From Przewalskia tangutica (lineage: Eukaryota > Streptophyta > Magnoliopsida > Solanales > Solanaceae), in assembly GCA_029844215.1 (NCBI GenBank), contig CM056724.1, positions 79,441,093 to 79,505,092 on the forward strand: 64,000 nucleotides of DNA, written 5' to 3'. The notes under the pieces were generated by a model that saw nothing but the letters and a program-made list of their open reading frames with translations, made no database searches and was not told the origin of the DNA. The position numbers and the translations under genes are program-made. This document shows positions 33,501 to 45,201 of this stretch, one piece after another; positions within the stretch are counted from its first letter, which is position 1, and each line of letters starts with the position of its first letter.

Positions 33501-33991
33501 AAAGTGTTTCGTCTCTCGGAAAAATCCGCAAAAATTAGAAATGACATAGCCGGAATTTATCCTACGCGAGTTTAGTAAAACGTTTCGTCGAAAAACGACT
33601 CTAATCGGGTGTTGTGCACAAAGTGAAATTCGGCCAAGCCACCTAGGGGGGGTGACACGTGTCGCCCTCCTACTCGTCCAAAATATTTCATCTTCCGAAA
33701 ATATCCACAATGGCCAAAATCTCGAAAACAAAGTGGGCCCCACAAAACCGTAAATTTCTCCCGTAGGCCCCACGTGACCATTTCCGAAAATAAAATTCCA
33801 TAATTCTCTAATATTCCAAGAAGTCCGAATACCAAATCTGGGAATCCAATTCCCATTAACGAACCTTTCTCCTTCACAAAAACCGGAAACTTTTCCGTGG
33901 AAAAATCACCTCTTTCTTCCTTTCCAATTTCAATGTCGTATTCTCGTACGTACGTCCTCGCATACATACCCTGGAACTACGGGGTATAACA
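30544..33991 (-). repeat. E5 right LTR (5' LTR in element sense)
   Basis: TGTCACGACCCGTTC to GGGGTATAACA. It is collinear with the left LTR: type A cassette near 31260-31480, 37-bp repeats near 32408-32521, TATA box at 33292-33299 and palindrome at 33469-33490. Differences from the left LTR concentrate at CAG/CTG/CCG sites. Confidence 0.94.
33292..33299 (-). promoter_or_regulatory. TATA box of E5 right LTR
   Basis: TATTTATA (TATAAATA in LTR sense). This LTR is the 5' LTR in element sense, so this would be the promoter for E5 genomic RNA. Confidence 0.75.
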
Positions 33992-35701
33992 TTATGTGTG
34001 AGCCGTTTATTCTTGTTTATAACAATCTTGTTACAGCAGCCATGATCTAGAAAATGTAATACAATCTTGTCTTATCTTAGCTTCTATGCAGATGGAGGTT
34101 TCTACTGGTTTTAATAACAATTAGTCAATACATTTCCTTTATTAACGCTGCAATGGTTTGTTCGATACTTATTCTCATTTCCGAAATCAGTAAAACATTA
34201 TTCTTTAAAAGCCAAGTACTCATTACTCACGAATGAGGTTTCACAACTTTTTAACAAAATTCATAGTTCTTAACATTTCATAAAACGTCATTTATAAGTT
34301 AAGTCTCTTATCTTTCAAGATCCAGTCTCTTAACTTCTAAAATCAATAAATCATTCTATTACTTACATAAAGTCGTTATAACTAACTTCCCATAAAGCTA
34401 TTATAACACTATATGTTTAAGTCGTTATACTTAACTTCCCATAAAGCTAGTATAACTCTTAAGCTTCTTGTTTTAAAAACAAATATTCTCCTTCTTTCAA
34501 AACTGATTTATAATTCTTTTGAAAGATTTTTAAGATCTTTATTATTCAGGCTTAAGTCAAAAGACATTTCCGTAAAGCTACGTTCAGTTAACACACGTAC
34601 GTCTACCGTACTATATATATACTTTAAAATATCATGCTCAAGAGTGTAGGAAGAATCACATACCTTCTTGGCGAAATCCACCTGCCAAGTAGAATATGTC
34701 GCGCGCAAAGAATCAACCTATAATAGTCAGATACGTCTATCAATGTCTAGACTACTCTGTAGACTATTCTAAGCAGAGGGTTCTTAATTCTTCGGAAAAT
34801 CGGGCAGACTTCCTACCCTAAACTATACAAGTCTCGTAAATCTGAATTCTATGTAAGTACAGTTCAGTTCTATTCCTTAATATCCTTCTTTATCTTATAC
34901 TCAAGTCTTAACTATTCTTATATGTAATATCCAATTACAATAGAAGGACAAGATATTTACCTCGATAAGCCCAAAATTATCCAAGTTAAATGTCGATCCT
35001 GAGCAAGGTTTAGCTCCTAGTTTGCACGCTCCGATAGCTCCAAGAACTCTTAGAAGTTTCCAACAACTTCTACTTAAATACTAAAAGGGATTTGGGGCTA
35101 GGGTATTTTGGAAAAGTGGCTATACTTGGAAGACAACTTTCTACCGGGGGGGGGGGGGGGGCACTCGGCCAAAGCCACTAGGCTAGAGGGGGGGTGAGGC
35201 TAGGACGAGAAGCTCACAAGGGGGGAAGGAGGATTTTTAGACTTGGAGATTTGTGATGAAGAAGTCTTCAAAGGGGGGGGGGGGGGGAGTTTATAGGGAA
35301 ACCAAGGGCCATGATCAAGCCAAGTGGGGGGCAAGTGGAGGGCCAAGATTTGCCCAAGTGCCCCCTAACCTACTCCTCAAATCACTCCACAAACAATGGC
35401 CCATGTTTTAGGCCCCAAAACCCTCCCAATCGTCCAAGGCAAAAGCCCCCATTGCCGTCCACTTGAGGGTGACAAGTGTCACCCTCTCGTTGGCCCAAAA
35501 ATGTTCCGTCTCTCGGAAAAATCCGCAAAAATTAGAAATGGCATAGCCGTAATTTACCCTACGCAAGTTTTGTAAAACGTTTCGTCGGAAAACCATCCGT
35601 TTTGTGAGTTGTGCCCAAAATCGTCCATAATGCCTAACTTAAGGCTAAACTTTTTGTACGTACGCCCCTACGTACATACTCTGGAAATACGGGGTATAAC
35701 A
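33992..35701 (-). repeat. E4 3' LTR, right segment
   Basis: Resumes after E5 with the second TTATG and ends GGGGTATAACA at 35701. It has one 37-bp unit near 34545, G tracts near 35148 and 35273, a decayed TATA (GAGTTTATAG near 35287) and the palindrome GAGGGTGACA/TGTCACCCTC at 35465-35486. Confidence 0.92.
35465..35486. promoter_or_regulatory. U3 palindrome of E4 LTR
   Basis: Perfect 10-bp arms GAGGGTGACA and TGTCACCCTC around AG. Confidence 0.68.
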
Positions 35702-35714
35702 TTCTCCCCTCCTT
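35702..35714 (-). other. polypurine tract of E4
   Basis: TTCTCCCCTCCTT, complement of the family PPT, next to the LTR terminus. Confidence 0.92.
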
Positions 35715-35831
35715 AGAAACATTCGTCCCGAATGTTCCTTCCCAAGACAGATAACGATAAGGTTCTTCATAACTTAAACAGTTTGCAAATGCCACACACG
35801 GCCACAAAACAACACTTAGGCAATAAGTAAA

Positions 35832-36347
35832 TTAAATCAACAAGTAGGAAAGTGAGTTACCTGGAGGTGTGGGGAATAAGTGAGGATACTTCTGCCTCAT
35901 GTCCTCCTCAGCTTCCCACGTCATCTCCTCCCTGAGCTCGTTCCGCCACAAGACTTTGACGGAAGCCACGTCCTTGGTCCGCAGACGCCTAACCTGACGA
36001 TCGATTATCGCTATGGGAATCTCCTCATACGATAACCCCTCGGTCATCTGGACATCGTCAATCGGGTGCACTTAAGATGGATCCCCGATACATCTCCTCA
36101 GCATAGAAACATGAAACACCGGATGCACTGCCTCCAGATCGGACGGCAGATCCAACTCATAGGCAACCTTGCCTACCCTGCGGACAATCTGAAACGGCCC
36201 AATGTACCTCGGGCTGAGTTTCCCCTTCTTCCCGAATCTCATCACACCCTTCATGGGTGACACCTTCAGGAAAACCCAATCATCAACCCCGAACTCCAGA
36301 TGCCGACGACGATGATCTGCATATGACTTCGACTTCGGTGTCGCCAA
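35832..36347 (-). pseudogene. integrase C-terminus and chromodomain-like tail of E4
   Basis: One minus-strand frame from 36347 to 35832, interrupted only by a TAA at 36072-36074. Its first part reads KSKSYADHRRRHLEFGVDDW, VFLKVSPMKGVMRFGKKGKL and FQIVRRVGKVAYELDLPSDL, the GPY/F-type integrase C-terminal module. The second part has VKVLWRNELREEMTWEAEED and MRQKYPHLFPTPP, the chromodomain-like tail. E3 has AGG (Arg) where E4 has the stop. This is the best-preserved coding stretch in the window and closely matches E3, so E3 and E4 are the same autonomous subfamily. Confidence 0.9.
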
Positions 36348-36815
36348 GAATCGCTCTGGAGAAGCTTCACCTTATCCACTGCCTGCTGCACCAAGTCTGG
36401 TCCTACTAATCGCACTCGCCCACATCAAACCAGCCTATCGCGATCGCACTTCCTTCCATACAAGGCCTCATAAGGCGCCATCCGAATCCTGGAGTGGTAG
36501 CTATTATTATACGCAAACTCAACTAGAGGCAAATGATCCTCCGGCTACCCACGGTCAATAACACGGGCTCGCAAAGATATCCTCGCAGTCCGGATAGTGC
36601 GCTCAACTCGTCCGTGCATGCGTGGATGGAATGCGATACTCGTGCTCACTGCGTCCTAAACCCTTCGGAAAGACCTCTGAGTTAGCCGAACGGGCTCCTG
36701 CATGCGATATGATCGAAATAGGGACTCCATGCAGTCTGACGATCTCTCGGATGTAGAGTCTGGCATAATCCTCAGCCGAAAAAGTCGTCCTGACGGGAAG
36801 AAAGTGGGCTGATTT
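36348..36815 (-). pseudogene. integrase core of E4, cut by E6
   Basis: Minus-strand sequence matches E3 2820-3240: the complement of 36430-36560 encodes the AYNNSYHS, YEALYGRK and GWFDV region with small changes, and 36570-36700 the region around the second catalytic Asp. E6 interrupts it at 36815; GATTT at 36811-36815 is the expected left target-site duplication. The remainder lies beyond the window. Confidence 0.82.
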
Positions 36816-37028
36816 TGTTATACCCCGTATTTCCAGAGTATGTACGTGAGGGCGTACGTATTATAATTTAAGCCTTAAAGTAGGCAAAGTGGCGAATTTG
36901 TACACAAGTGCCGAAAAGAGTCGTTTTTCGACGAAACGTTTTACAGAACTTGTGAAGGGAAAATTCCGGCTATGTCATTTATTATTTTTGCGGATTTTTC
37001 CGAGAGACGAAACATTTTGGACCAACGG

Positions 37029-37050
37029 GAGGGTGACATGTGTCACCCTC
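37029..37050. promoter_or_regulatory. U3 palindrome of E6 5' LTR
   Basis: Perfect arms GAGGGTGACA and TGTCACCCTC around TG. Identical in the 3' LTR at 61558-61579. Confidence 0.7.
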
Positions 37051-37220
37051 ACATTGGAAGGAAGTGGGCGGTAATGGACGAAATGGGAGCACTTTAGTTG
37101 GTAGGATATTTTTGTGCAAGTTGGTGTGGTAGATGGATAAGGTGCACTTGGCTTAAATCTAGCCCTACACTTGCATGGCACTTGGCTTGATCTTGGCCAT
37201 TGGTTGGCCATTGCTTGACC

Positions 37221-37228
37221 TATACATA
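37221..37228 (+). promoter_or_regulatory. mutated TATA box of E6 5' LTR
   Basis: TATACATA where the 3' LTR of the same element has TATAAATA (61749-61756). The 5' copy drives transcription, so the change may weaken the promoter. Confidence 0.6.
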
Positions 37229-39278
37229 CCCCTCTAAGTTGAAGACTTTCTTCATCCAAACTTGAGCAATCTTTCTAAGTCTCAAAATACTCCCTCCCTC
37301 TTGAGCTTTCGTCCGCCACACCCCCCTCCCCCTTTGAGAAGGCCCCTTGGCCGAAAGTATCCCCCCCTCCTTTGTAGTGTAGCCGTGGGGTACCCCCCTA
37401 GCCTTGTTGTTTTCGAGAAACACACCCCCCCTCTTGGTAGAAATACTCTCCAAGTATTGTTGTTATGCCAAAATACTCTAGCCCAAATACCTTGTAGTAC
37501 TTTCCAAAGTTACCTCTATACGTAGAGCCCGGAAATACTATTATACTTTCCCTCAGTCGCAAAAACGAAACCCTAAGGAAATCTTCACTTATAGTTGAAG
37601 TATTTTGGGTAGAAGTTGGTTAGAACTTCTAAGGGTTGTTTGGAGCGGGTTGGAGCGCACGGAGTAGGAGCTAAACCTTGCTCAGGATCGACATTTAAAC
37701 TTGGATAATTTTGGGCTTATCGAGGTAAACACTCTTGACCTTCTATTGTAATTGGAAATTACATGTGTAGGAATATATAGTTGAAGTATACTATATATAG
37801 AATCAACATAATTATGCGGCAATGTCTTTTGACTTAAGCTCAATTTAAAGAAGAGAATCAATGTAATTACATAGATGTAGACATGAGACTTGTGTAGCAT
37901 TACTGTGAAGTAGAATTGTACACGTCCGGATTAGACGTACAACCCCCCCCCCCCCCTAGGGAGTTGTTGGCCTGTTAGCAGGCCTCGATAGGGGAGGAGA
38001 TTTACGCGGTTGCGGGGAGAATCTTCAATTTTACGTAGAATATTCTACGTTGAGATCTAGATGTTAATAGGCGCCTTGTGGCCTCTATAGGTTGAAGTAC
38101 TACGTGTGGCGTGAGCTGCTTGGCTTAAGGTGTAGCCGACGGTTTGAGGTACTTGGAGCGTTTTGCTATTAGTCGATAATCGTCGCGAGGTATGTGAACC
38201 TCTTCCTATCTTTTCTAGCATGATATGTGTATAACTATGTAGTACGGTAGACGTACATGTGTTAAATGTATTTGATTGGTTTAAAACATAAAGTGTTATA
38301 ACGGCTTTATGGGAAGTTGGTTATAACAGTTTTATGTAAGTAAGAAATGCTTTGTGGTTTTTAAAAGATAACTGACTTGATGTGTGATGATAAGAATCTT
38401 GAAGTATTTCAAAAGAATTAAGAAACTTTTTTGAAAGAAGAGTAATACTTGGTTTTGAAAACATAAGAGTTATACTAGCTTTATGGGAAGTTAGGTATAA
38501 CGTCTTAAGAGAGATAAAGAGAATGGTTTACTGATTTTTAGAAGTTAAGAGACTTAATCTTAAAAGATAAGAGACTTGACTTGAATGAATTAAATATGAA
38601 TTTTGTGTGAAACCTCATTCGTGAGTAATGAGTCCGTGGTTTGTAAAAGGAATAATGTTTCTTGATTTTGGAAATCGAATGAGTATCGACAAACCACTGC
38701 AGCGTTAATAAAGGAAATGTTTTGACTAATTAAGTATTATTAAAACCAGAGAAACCTCCATCCGCATAGAAGCTAAGATGAGACAAAATGATATTACATT
38801 TCCTAGATCATGATCGCTTTAATAAGATTGATTATGAACAAGAATAACCTACTCACATATAAGACATATGTTTCTCAAATTGTTTAAAAGAGGATTATAT
38901 TCTTAAGTGATTAAGTCTATGGACTATGAAACCTTTCTAAAATAAGAGACTTAAGTATTTGAAATTAGGCAAACTTGAACTTTTGGAAAAGAATGTTGTT
39001 ACTTGATGTTGAAAAGGAAAGTGTTTTGGTTTACCTAAAAATGTGAGTCACTCTATTTTAATACTACGGGTATCGGGTGACCTTTATAAAAGAAATGGAT
39101 CTTTTTAAAAGAATTTAACGTACGTAATACTTTGGGGTCAGAACCTGGACTTTGGCCTAAAATAAACTTGAGTTGGGTGTAACTTGCCTATGTTTGTGTT
39201 TGATAGCCTTGTTGTGCAAATACTGTATTTCTATACCACCGCGTCTCTCGATGGAGGGCCGGCTGATTTGTTATGAAC

Positions 39279-39520
39279 GATTCTTCACCGAGTCCCACGA
39301 GATGGGCCGGGACACGTATTTCATCTGATTCTTCACCGAGTCCCATGGGATGGGCCGGGACACGTATTCCATCTGATTATTCACCGAGTCCCACGAGATG
39401 GGCCGGGACACGTATTTCATCTGATTCTCTACCGAGTCCCATGGGATGGGCCGGGACACGTATTCCACATGATTCTTTACCGAGTCCCACGGGATGGGCC
39501 GGGACACGTATTCCACACGA
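39279..39520. repeat. 48-bp tandem repeat, five units, E6 5' LTR
   Basis: Unit starts (GATTCTTCACCGAGTCCC and variants) at 39279, 39327, 39375, 39423 and 39471. It is the reverse complement of the E4 cassette at 21540-21845. A minus-strand frame (39603-39271) stays open through all units. Confidence 0.95.
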
Positions 39521-40539
39521 TTTATACCTAGACTGCCGGCAGTGAGGAAGGAGTTCCACGGGCATGAGGGATGACTTGAGGGCGTGAGTCCCTGACTTGA
39601 CATGGCTTTTATGTTGTGAGCGTAGTTTGGTTATCATACATGTCTCTCGCTTTATATAAACTATTATGATTTCATTTCTGATATTACTGATTTCACATAC
39701 TTGGTACTGTTATCGACCTCCTTGGTGCGTTCATGCCGCAGGTAGAAGTACATCGGTTGGGGATCCTCGCTCATAGGATCACAGTTCAGCGTGTCGGGAA
39801 GCCCCATTCCTTCGGAGGCTTATCCTTGGTATGTTACCCTGAGTCCGTAGGTTCTTGTACATTCAAGGGTATGGCGGGGCCCCTCGTCATAGTTGTTGTA
39901 AAATCTTAGAGTGCATTTGTCACGACCGAACCCGGCCCGTGGCGGTGCCTTACCGGGCACCCTAGTGATACAACATCGAGAAAACCAATGGAAATAAAAA
40001 CTTAAACATGCAAATAGACATGGATCAAGATGAAAGAAAAGCAAGCCAACCAAAACGGTTGCCTTTCAACATATATATATATAAACATTTGAGCGATTAT
40101 AATCCTTACAACCCTACCCAATAGTGCTCTGGACTTAAGATTTATACAACAACTATGACGGGACAGGGCCCCGCCATACCCCTGAACGTACAAGAACTTA
40201 CAGACTCAGGGTAACATACCAAAGATAAGCCTCCGACGGAACGGAGCTTCCCAATACGCTGAAATGAGATCCTAAACGCGGGGATCGACAGCCGATGTAC
40301 TTTTACCTGCGGCATGAACGGCCGAAGGAGGTCGATCTAACAGGTACCAAGTATGTGAAACTGTAAATACTGTAAATGAAATCATAGTAGTCTATATAAA
40401 AACAGGAGACATGTATGATAACCAAACTACAGTACACATATATAACAGTTATATCAAGTCAGGGACTCACGCCCACCACATCAATCATGCCCGTGGAAAA
40501 CCTTCCTCACTGTCGGCAGTCTATGATATGATAACAACA

Positions 40540-40925
40540 AGACAACAATCAAAATGGGAGCATACCCGTGCGCTTCGCATCGTGTCAGTATGTCCAAAAG
40601 GAACAATAAGACAGCAATCAAAATGGGAGCATACCCGTGCGCTTCGCATCGTGTCAGTATGTCCAAAAGGAACAATAAGACAGCAATCAAAATGGGAGCA
40701 TACCCGTGCGCTTCGCATCGTGTCAGTATGTCCAAAAGGAACAATAAGACAGCAATCCAAAATGGAAACAATAAGACAGCGATCCAAAATGGAAACAATA
40801 AGACAGCAATCCAAAATGGAAACATAAGATGCGCACGATCGCGTGTCGGTATGTCCAAAAAGGAACAACGGACAACAATCAAAATGGAAGCATACCCGCG
40901 CGCCACGATCGTGTCGTGATATGTC
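40540..40925. repeat. 69-bp tandem repeat in E7 left LTR
   Basis: Units start at 40554, 40623 and 40692 (exactly 69 bp), containing CGTGCGCTTCGCATCGTGTC. They are followed by three shorter repeats of about 30 bp built on GGAAACAATAAGACAGC (40760-40825) and a degraded unit. The right LTR has four full units. Confidence 0.93.
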
Positions 40926-43041
40926 CAAAGCGATTAGCAAAAATAACTTTATCAAGAGGAGCGTACCCGTGGAATTTCTCCGTCACTGCCGGCACGTCCC
41001 AATAAGTTCTCAACAAGTCAACCGGCCCTCCATCGAGAGACGCGGTAGTATAGAAACACAATTCTTGCACAACAAAGGCTATCACAACAAGCATAGGCAA
41101 GTTTCACAACAACAAGCATAGGCAAGTTATACATAACTCAGTACTTTCATTTTAAGTTAAAGTCGGGTTTTAACCTAAAGTACTACGACGTTAAATTCCT
41201 TTTAAGAGATTCCTTCCTTTTATAAAAGTCACCCGATACCCGTAGTATAAAATAGAGTGACTTACATCTTTTAAGTAAACCAAAACAACTTCCATACTTT
41301 CCTTTTTAAAACCAATTAAGGCAATACCATGCCTTCTTTTTAGACCAAAACACTTCTCTTTTTAAAGTCAAGTTACCACATTAAAACCAATGATAAAACC
41401 CTTCTTTTGTTTTCATAAAGTCGTTATAACCAACTTCCCATAAAGCTTGTTATAACACTTTATGTTTTAAACCATTTTAAGACAACACAATGCCCTTCTT
41501 TTCCCTAAAGTTCCAGTTTGCCTAATTTCAATTACGCAAGTCTCTTTTTAGAAAAGTTTCATAGTTCAATGTCTTAATCTCTTTTTAAAACAATTGAGTA
41601 ACATATGCCATAGGCGAGTAGGTTATTCTTGTTCATAATCAATCTTATTAAGCAGCCATGATCTAGAAAATATAATATCATTTTGTCTCATCTTAGCTTC
41701 TATGAAGATGGAGGTTTCTACTGGTTTTAATAATACTTCATTATTCAATACATTTTCCTTTATTAACGCTGCAGTGGTTTGTCGATACACATTCTGATTT
41801 CCGAAATCAGTAAAACATTATTCCTTTAAAAAAAACCACGTACTCATTACTCACGAATGAGGTTTCACACAAAACTCATATTAATTCATTTAAGTTAAGT
41901 CTCTTATCTTATAAGATCAAGTCTCTTAACTTCTAAAATCAGTAAACCATTTTCTTTACCCCTCTTAAGACGTTATACCCAACTCCCCATAAAGCTAGCA
42001 TAACTCTTTTTAAAACCTTTAAAACCAAGTGTTACTCTTCTTTCAAAAAAATGGTTTCTTAACTCTTGTGACATACTTCAAGTTTCTTGTTGTTCAGGCT
42101 TAAGTCAAAAGACATTGCCGTACAACTACGTTCAATTAGCACACGTACGTCTACCGTACTATATATTATTCAGGCTTAAGTCAAAAGAAATTGCCGTACT
42201 ATATATATCTTCCTTTAAAATATCATGCTCAAGAGTATAGGAAGAATCACATACCTCGCGACGATTATCGACTATAAGCAAAACGCTCCACGGCTATAAC
42301 CCGGCTAGCCTTGTCCACCTTCTAAGTAGCACATGCTACTTGCAAAACATTCAACCAATAAAGGTTATCAGTCTACTGTAATACAGTCCTATGTAAGTAC
42401 AGTTTAACTTCTACTAGTATTCTTCTGAAGTGATTTCAGTTCAATCCTTTTCTGTAATATCCTTCTATTACAGTTCAAATCTCTTCTATGAATCTTATAT
42501 TCATTTCTATACTACTACAGTATGTAATTTCCAATTACAATAGAAGGACAGTAGTATTTACCTCGATGAGCCCAAAAATTATCCAAGTATAATGTCGCTC
42601 CTGAGCAACGTTAAGCTCCTACTCCGAGTGCTCCAACCCGCTCCAAACAACCCTTGGAAGTTCTACGCAACTTCTACTTAACACTTCAACCGACTATGAA
42701 GGTTTTCCTTAGGGTTTCGTTTAGTGGCTAAAGAAGGTATAATAGTATTTTCTGGGCTTTTGTATAAGTGTAACCTTGGGAATACTACAAGGTATTTGGG
42801 CCAAGGTATTTGGGCATTATAACAATACTAGGAGAGTATTTCTATACCACAAAGGGTATTATACGAAAACAACTAGGCTAGGGGGTACCCCTCGGTGAGC
42901 ACCACAGGGGAGGAAGGCTCTCGGTCAGGGCCTTTCTCAAAGGGGAGGGCTTTGGACGAAAGCAAACAAGAGGGAGGGAGTATTTGAGACTTAGAAAGAT
43001 TGCTCAAGTTTTGGATGAAGAAAGTCTTCAAGTAAGGGGAG

Positions 43042-43049
43042 TATTTATA
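43042..43049 (-). promoter_or_regulatory. TATA box of E7 left LTR
   Basis: TATTTATA (TATAAATA in LTR sense). The right LTR has the same at 58069-58076. Confidence 0.72.
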
Positions 43050-43218
43050 GGCTAACCAAAGGCCAACCAATGGCCAAGATGAAGACAAGTGTGGTGCAAG
43101 TGTAGGGCTAGATTTTAACCATGTGTACCTTATCCATCTACCACACAACTTGCACAAAATATCCTACCAACTAAAGTGCTCCCAAATCGTCCAAGCCGCC
43201 CAAAACGTGCTCCAATGT

Positions 43219-43240
43219 GAGGGTGACACTTGTCACCCTC
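43219..43240. promoter_or_regulatory. U3 palindrome of E7 left LTR
   Basis: Perfect arms GAGGGTGACA and TGTCACCCTC around CT; 170 bp from the TATA box. Confidence 0.7.
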
Positions 43241-43453
43241 CCGTTGGTCCAAAATGTTTCGTCTCTCGGAAAAATCCGCAAAAATTAGAAATGACATAGC
43301 CGGAATTTTCCCTTCGCAAGTTTAGTAAAACGTTTCGTCGAAAAACGATTCTTTTTGGCACTTGTGTACAAATTTCGAAACTTGCCAAATCTCAAGGCTC
43401 AAACTTCCTACGTACGTCCTCACGTACATACTCTGGAAATACGGGGTATAACA

Positions 43454-43466
43454 TTCTCCCCTCCTT
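43454..43466 (-). other. polypurine tract of E7
   Basis: TTCTCCCCTCCTT, complement of the family PPT, directly after the LTR terminus. Confidence 0.92.
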
Positions 43467-43865
43467 AGAAACATTCGTCCCGAATGTTCCTTCTCAAGAC
43501 GTATAACGATAAAGTTCCTCTACAGGTCATGAAAGCTACCACTTCCATTTCACACTACCCAGAGACTTATCACAAAATACATTCTAGGCATAAAATGCAC
43601 TCCGTCAAGGATCATTTGCAAAATCTGGTACTCAAGACGGCCTTACATCTAAGGTCTCAACTGTAATATTCTAAGGTTCATCATTTTCTCACCCCCAGGC
43701 TTACCCTTTTTCACTAACCAGGTTTCTAAATCACATTTTAGCACAAAGCTATCCGACATAACACTAAACACATCATCAATACATACAAATCTCTAGAGGG
43801 TTAAGGATATACCTGAAAGTAGGCGGTTCAAAGGACCTCTAAAACTGGGAACTTCCACCGCGACC
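43467..43865 (-). other. non-coding linker of E7
   Basis: Minus-strand form of the linker in E1, E5, E6 and E8, from the complement of GTATATCCTTAACCC near 43805 to TAGCTTTCATGACC near 43525. In E7 it joins the PPT-proximal block directly, with no integrase remnant. No coding content. Confidence 0.75.
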
Positions 43866-44998
43866 TCTACCGTGGCCCGCCGGTGTATGAACATCCTGCC
43901 TAGCTGTGGAAGGTGAAGAACCCATGGCCCGATCTCGTAGTGCGTGCTATCCTACCGGCACTACCCTGGCCTGGACAGTTTCTCGAAATGGCCTGGCCGA
44001 ATGTAAAACAAACTCCCGGACTAGCACGACACTCCACGTGGAGTCTACCACAATGCCACGAGGTAGGGGTGGCTTCACCGCTAACACCCCGCTTCTCCCG
44101 AAAATTTGAACCTCGAGCCCCGACCGCTCCGAATACTCTGGATGCCTTGAAGATTATGGAGGACCACTGCATGCTGGTGGAGCGCATAACTAGTCATTCT
44201 TTGAGGCGGTCCACCTCGAAAGTCACCAAAGGACCTGCTCGCCTCTTCTGCGACCTTGGTCATTCCGCGATTTCTCGCTCTTCGCCTCCAGTGCATAAGC
44301 TCGCATGCGGGCAATGTCCATGCGGTGAAGAGCTACACGAACAACTCTCGCTAGGTAATCATCGAGCCTGTAACATATCGGTGCACCGATCCTCCATACT
44401 AGCTACCAACGCTGGTACGCACGCCAATGAGTCGAACTCACATTGTACTCCCGAATCGCCTGCTCGCCGCAACACCAAAAATCTGCCGGTCCGAGCCCTC
44501 ATCCGTGGAGGCAAGAAATGTGCAAGAAAGGCCTCAAAACTTCGTCCCAAATAGTGGAAGTGCATTCTCTCCCGGGCGGCTCACGAATCAAACCGATCGG
44601 CTGCGGTATCACGCGGCCGTCACGAACCTAGGACCATCGACTCGGTCTCCGATGCCTTGATCACTCATGATCCGGTGAATCGCCGGATGAACTCCTGCGG
44701 ATCATCCTCGTGGCCTCGACCCATAAAACTCGGCGGGTTACATCTCGTAAAATCCCGTAGCCTCCAACTATCTCGATCTAGGGTGAACCATGGTGCTCTT
44801 TGAAGCTGCTGCGTCGGCCTATCCTCAAGTCGCCACACCACGGCCATTAATCGGGCCACTCCTTGTAACTCATCTCTCTGCTCCGGTGCGGACTGGAGGC
44901 TCAGGTACTGTGGTCTCTGTAGAGACTGCCACTGCTCTACTCGCATCTCCCTCTGTTGCCTTGCCCTTCTGGGCCCGGGTTGCCTTACGCGGAGGCAT
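43866..44998 (-). pseudogene. gag remnant of E7, most complete gag in the window
   Basis: The start ATG is at 44998-44996 (MPPRKATR-type N-terminus) but frameshifts follow. The frame 45030-44665 contains FTRCNPPSFMGRGHEDDPQE and FIRRFTG, the classic N-terminal capsid box of plant chromovirus Gag. Another frame (44565-44359) has FEAFLAHFLPPRMRA and CEFDSLACVPALVASMED, the second capsid block. The C-terminal part has CGRLHVECRASPGVCF and a damaged knuckle (FGQAISRNC, where the second Cys and His are lost). At about 1130 bp it is longer than the deleted gags of E1, E5 and E8. Several frameshifts; some may be sequence errors. Confidence 0.85.
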
Positions 44999-45185
44999 AA
45001 TCGGTAAAAGCAATGCGTCGGAGGGTCCAACTTATAACACAGCTCTACGGCACGATCTCAGAATGAGAAGAAGGGAAACCAATCCTAAATGTCCTATAGC
45101 CTCCTGATTATAGATGTGGTGCACAACACATCGATAATCAAGACTCTACTAGACACGGTCTGTAGACACTTTCCGAGGACTAACT

Positions 45186-45197
45186 GCTCTGATACCA
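45186..45197 (-). other. primer-binding site of E7
   Basis: GCTCTGATACCA, complement of TGGTATCAGAGC, four bases before the LTR end TGTCACG. Intact initiator-tRNA-Met-type site. Confidence 0.92.
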
Positions 45198-45201
45198 CTT
45201 T

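Larger units (their letters stand above)
22250..33991 (-). mobile_element. E5: complete non-autonomous element with internal triplication, TSD TTATG
   Basis: An 11742-bp element with LTRs 22250-25696 (3447 bp) and 30544-33991 (3448 bp), flanked by TTATG at 22245-22249 and 33992-33996. The internal region is 4847 bp, of which about 2.4 kb is two extra copies of a 1.2-kb segment covering the LTR edge, PPT and integrase end. Without these, the internal region is about 2.45 kb, like E1, E6 and E8. There is no protease, RT or RNase H. The LTR pair is very similar, so this is among the younger insertions. Confidence 0.93.
20933..36815 (-). mobile_element. E4: autonomous-type element, minus strand, visible part (contains E5)
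   Basis: Begins TGTCACGACGACC at 20933 inside E1's 3' LTR. Its own 3' LTR is split by E5 (20933-22249 and 33992-35701, about 3.0 kb in total). It is followed by the PPT complement at 35702-35714 and the 3' end of pol on the minus strand. The rest of pol and the 5' LTR lie past E6, beyond the window. With E3 it is one of two elements here that keep the integrase-chromodomain end in good condition. Confidence 0.9.
36816..39917 (+). repeat. E6 5' LTR, first segment
   Basis: TGTTATACCCCG start, palindrome at 37029-37050, mutated TATA (TATACATA at 37221-37228), leader, LTR interior, type B cassette at 39279-39520, then ATGGCGGGG near 39870. It is cut by E7 in CTTAGAGTGCATT; the corresponding uninterrupted sequence elsewhere is CTTAGAGGTCTGTAGT. 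Confidence 0.93.
39918..43453 (-). repeat. E7 left LTR (3' LTR in element sense)
   Basis: Starts TGTCACGACCGAACCCGG and ends GGGGTATAACA. It has the type C cassette at 40540-40925, one full 37-bp unit and a second one near 42094-42200, TATA box at 43042-43049 and the palindrome at 43219-43240. Confidence 0.93.

Noticed and set aside
43913..44554. 213-codon plus-strand frame, the second longest in the window
   Set aside because: It is antisense to E7 gag and has no recognisable motif; the minus strand carries the capsid and knuckle signatures.
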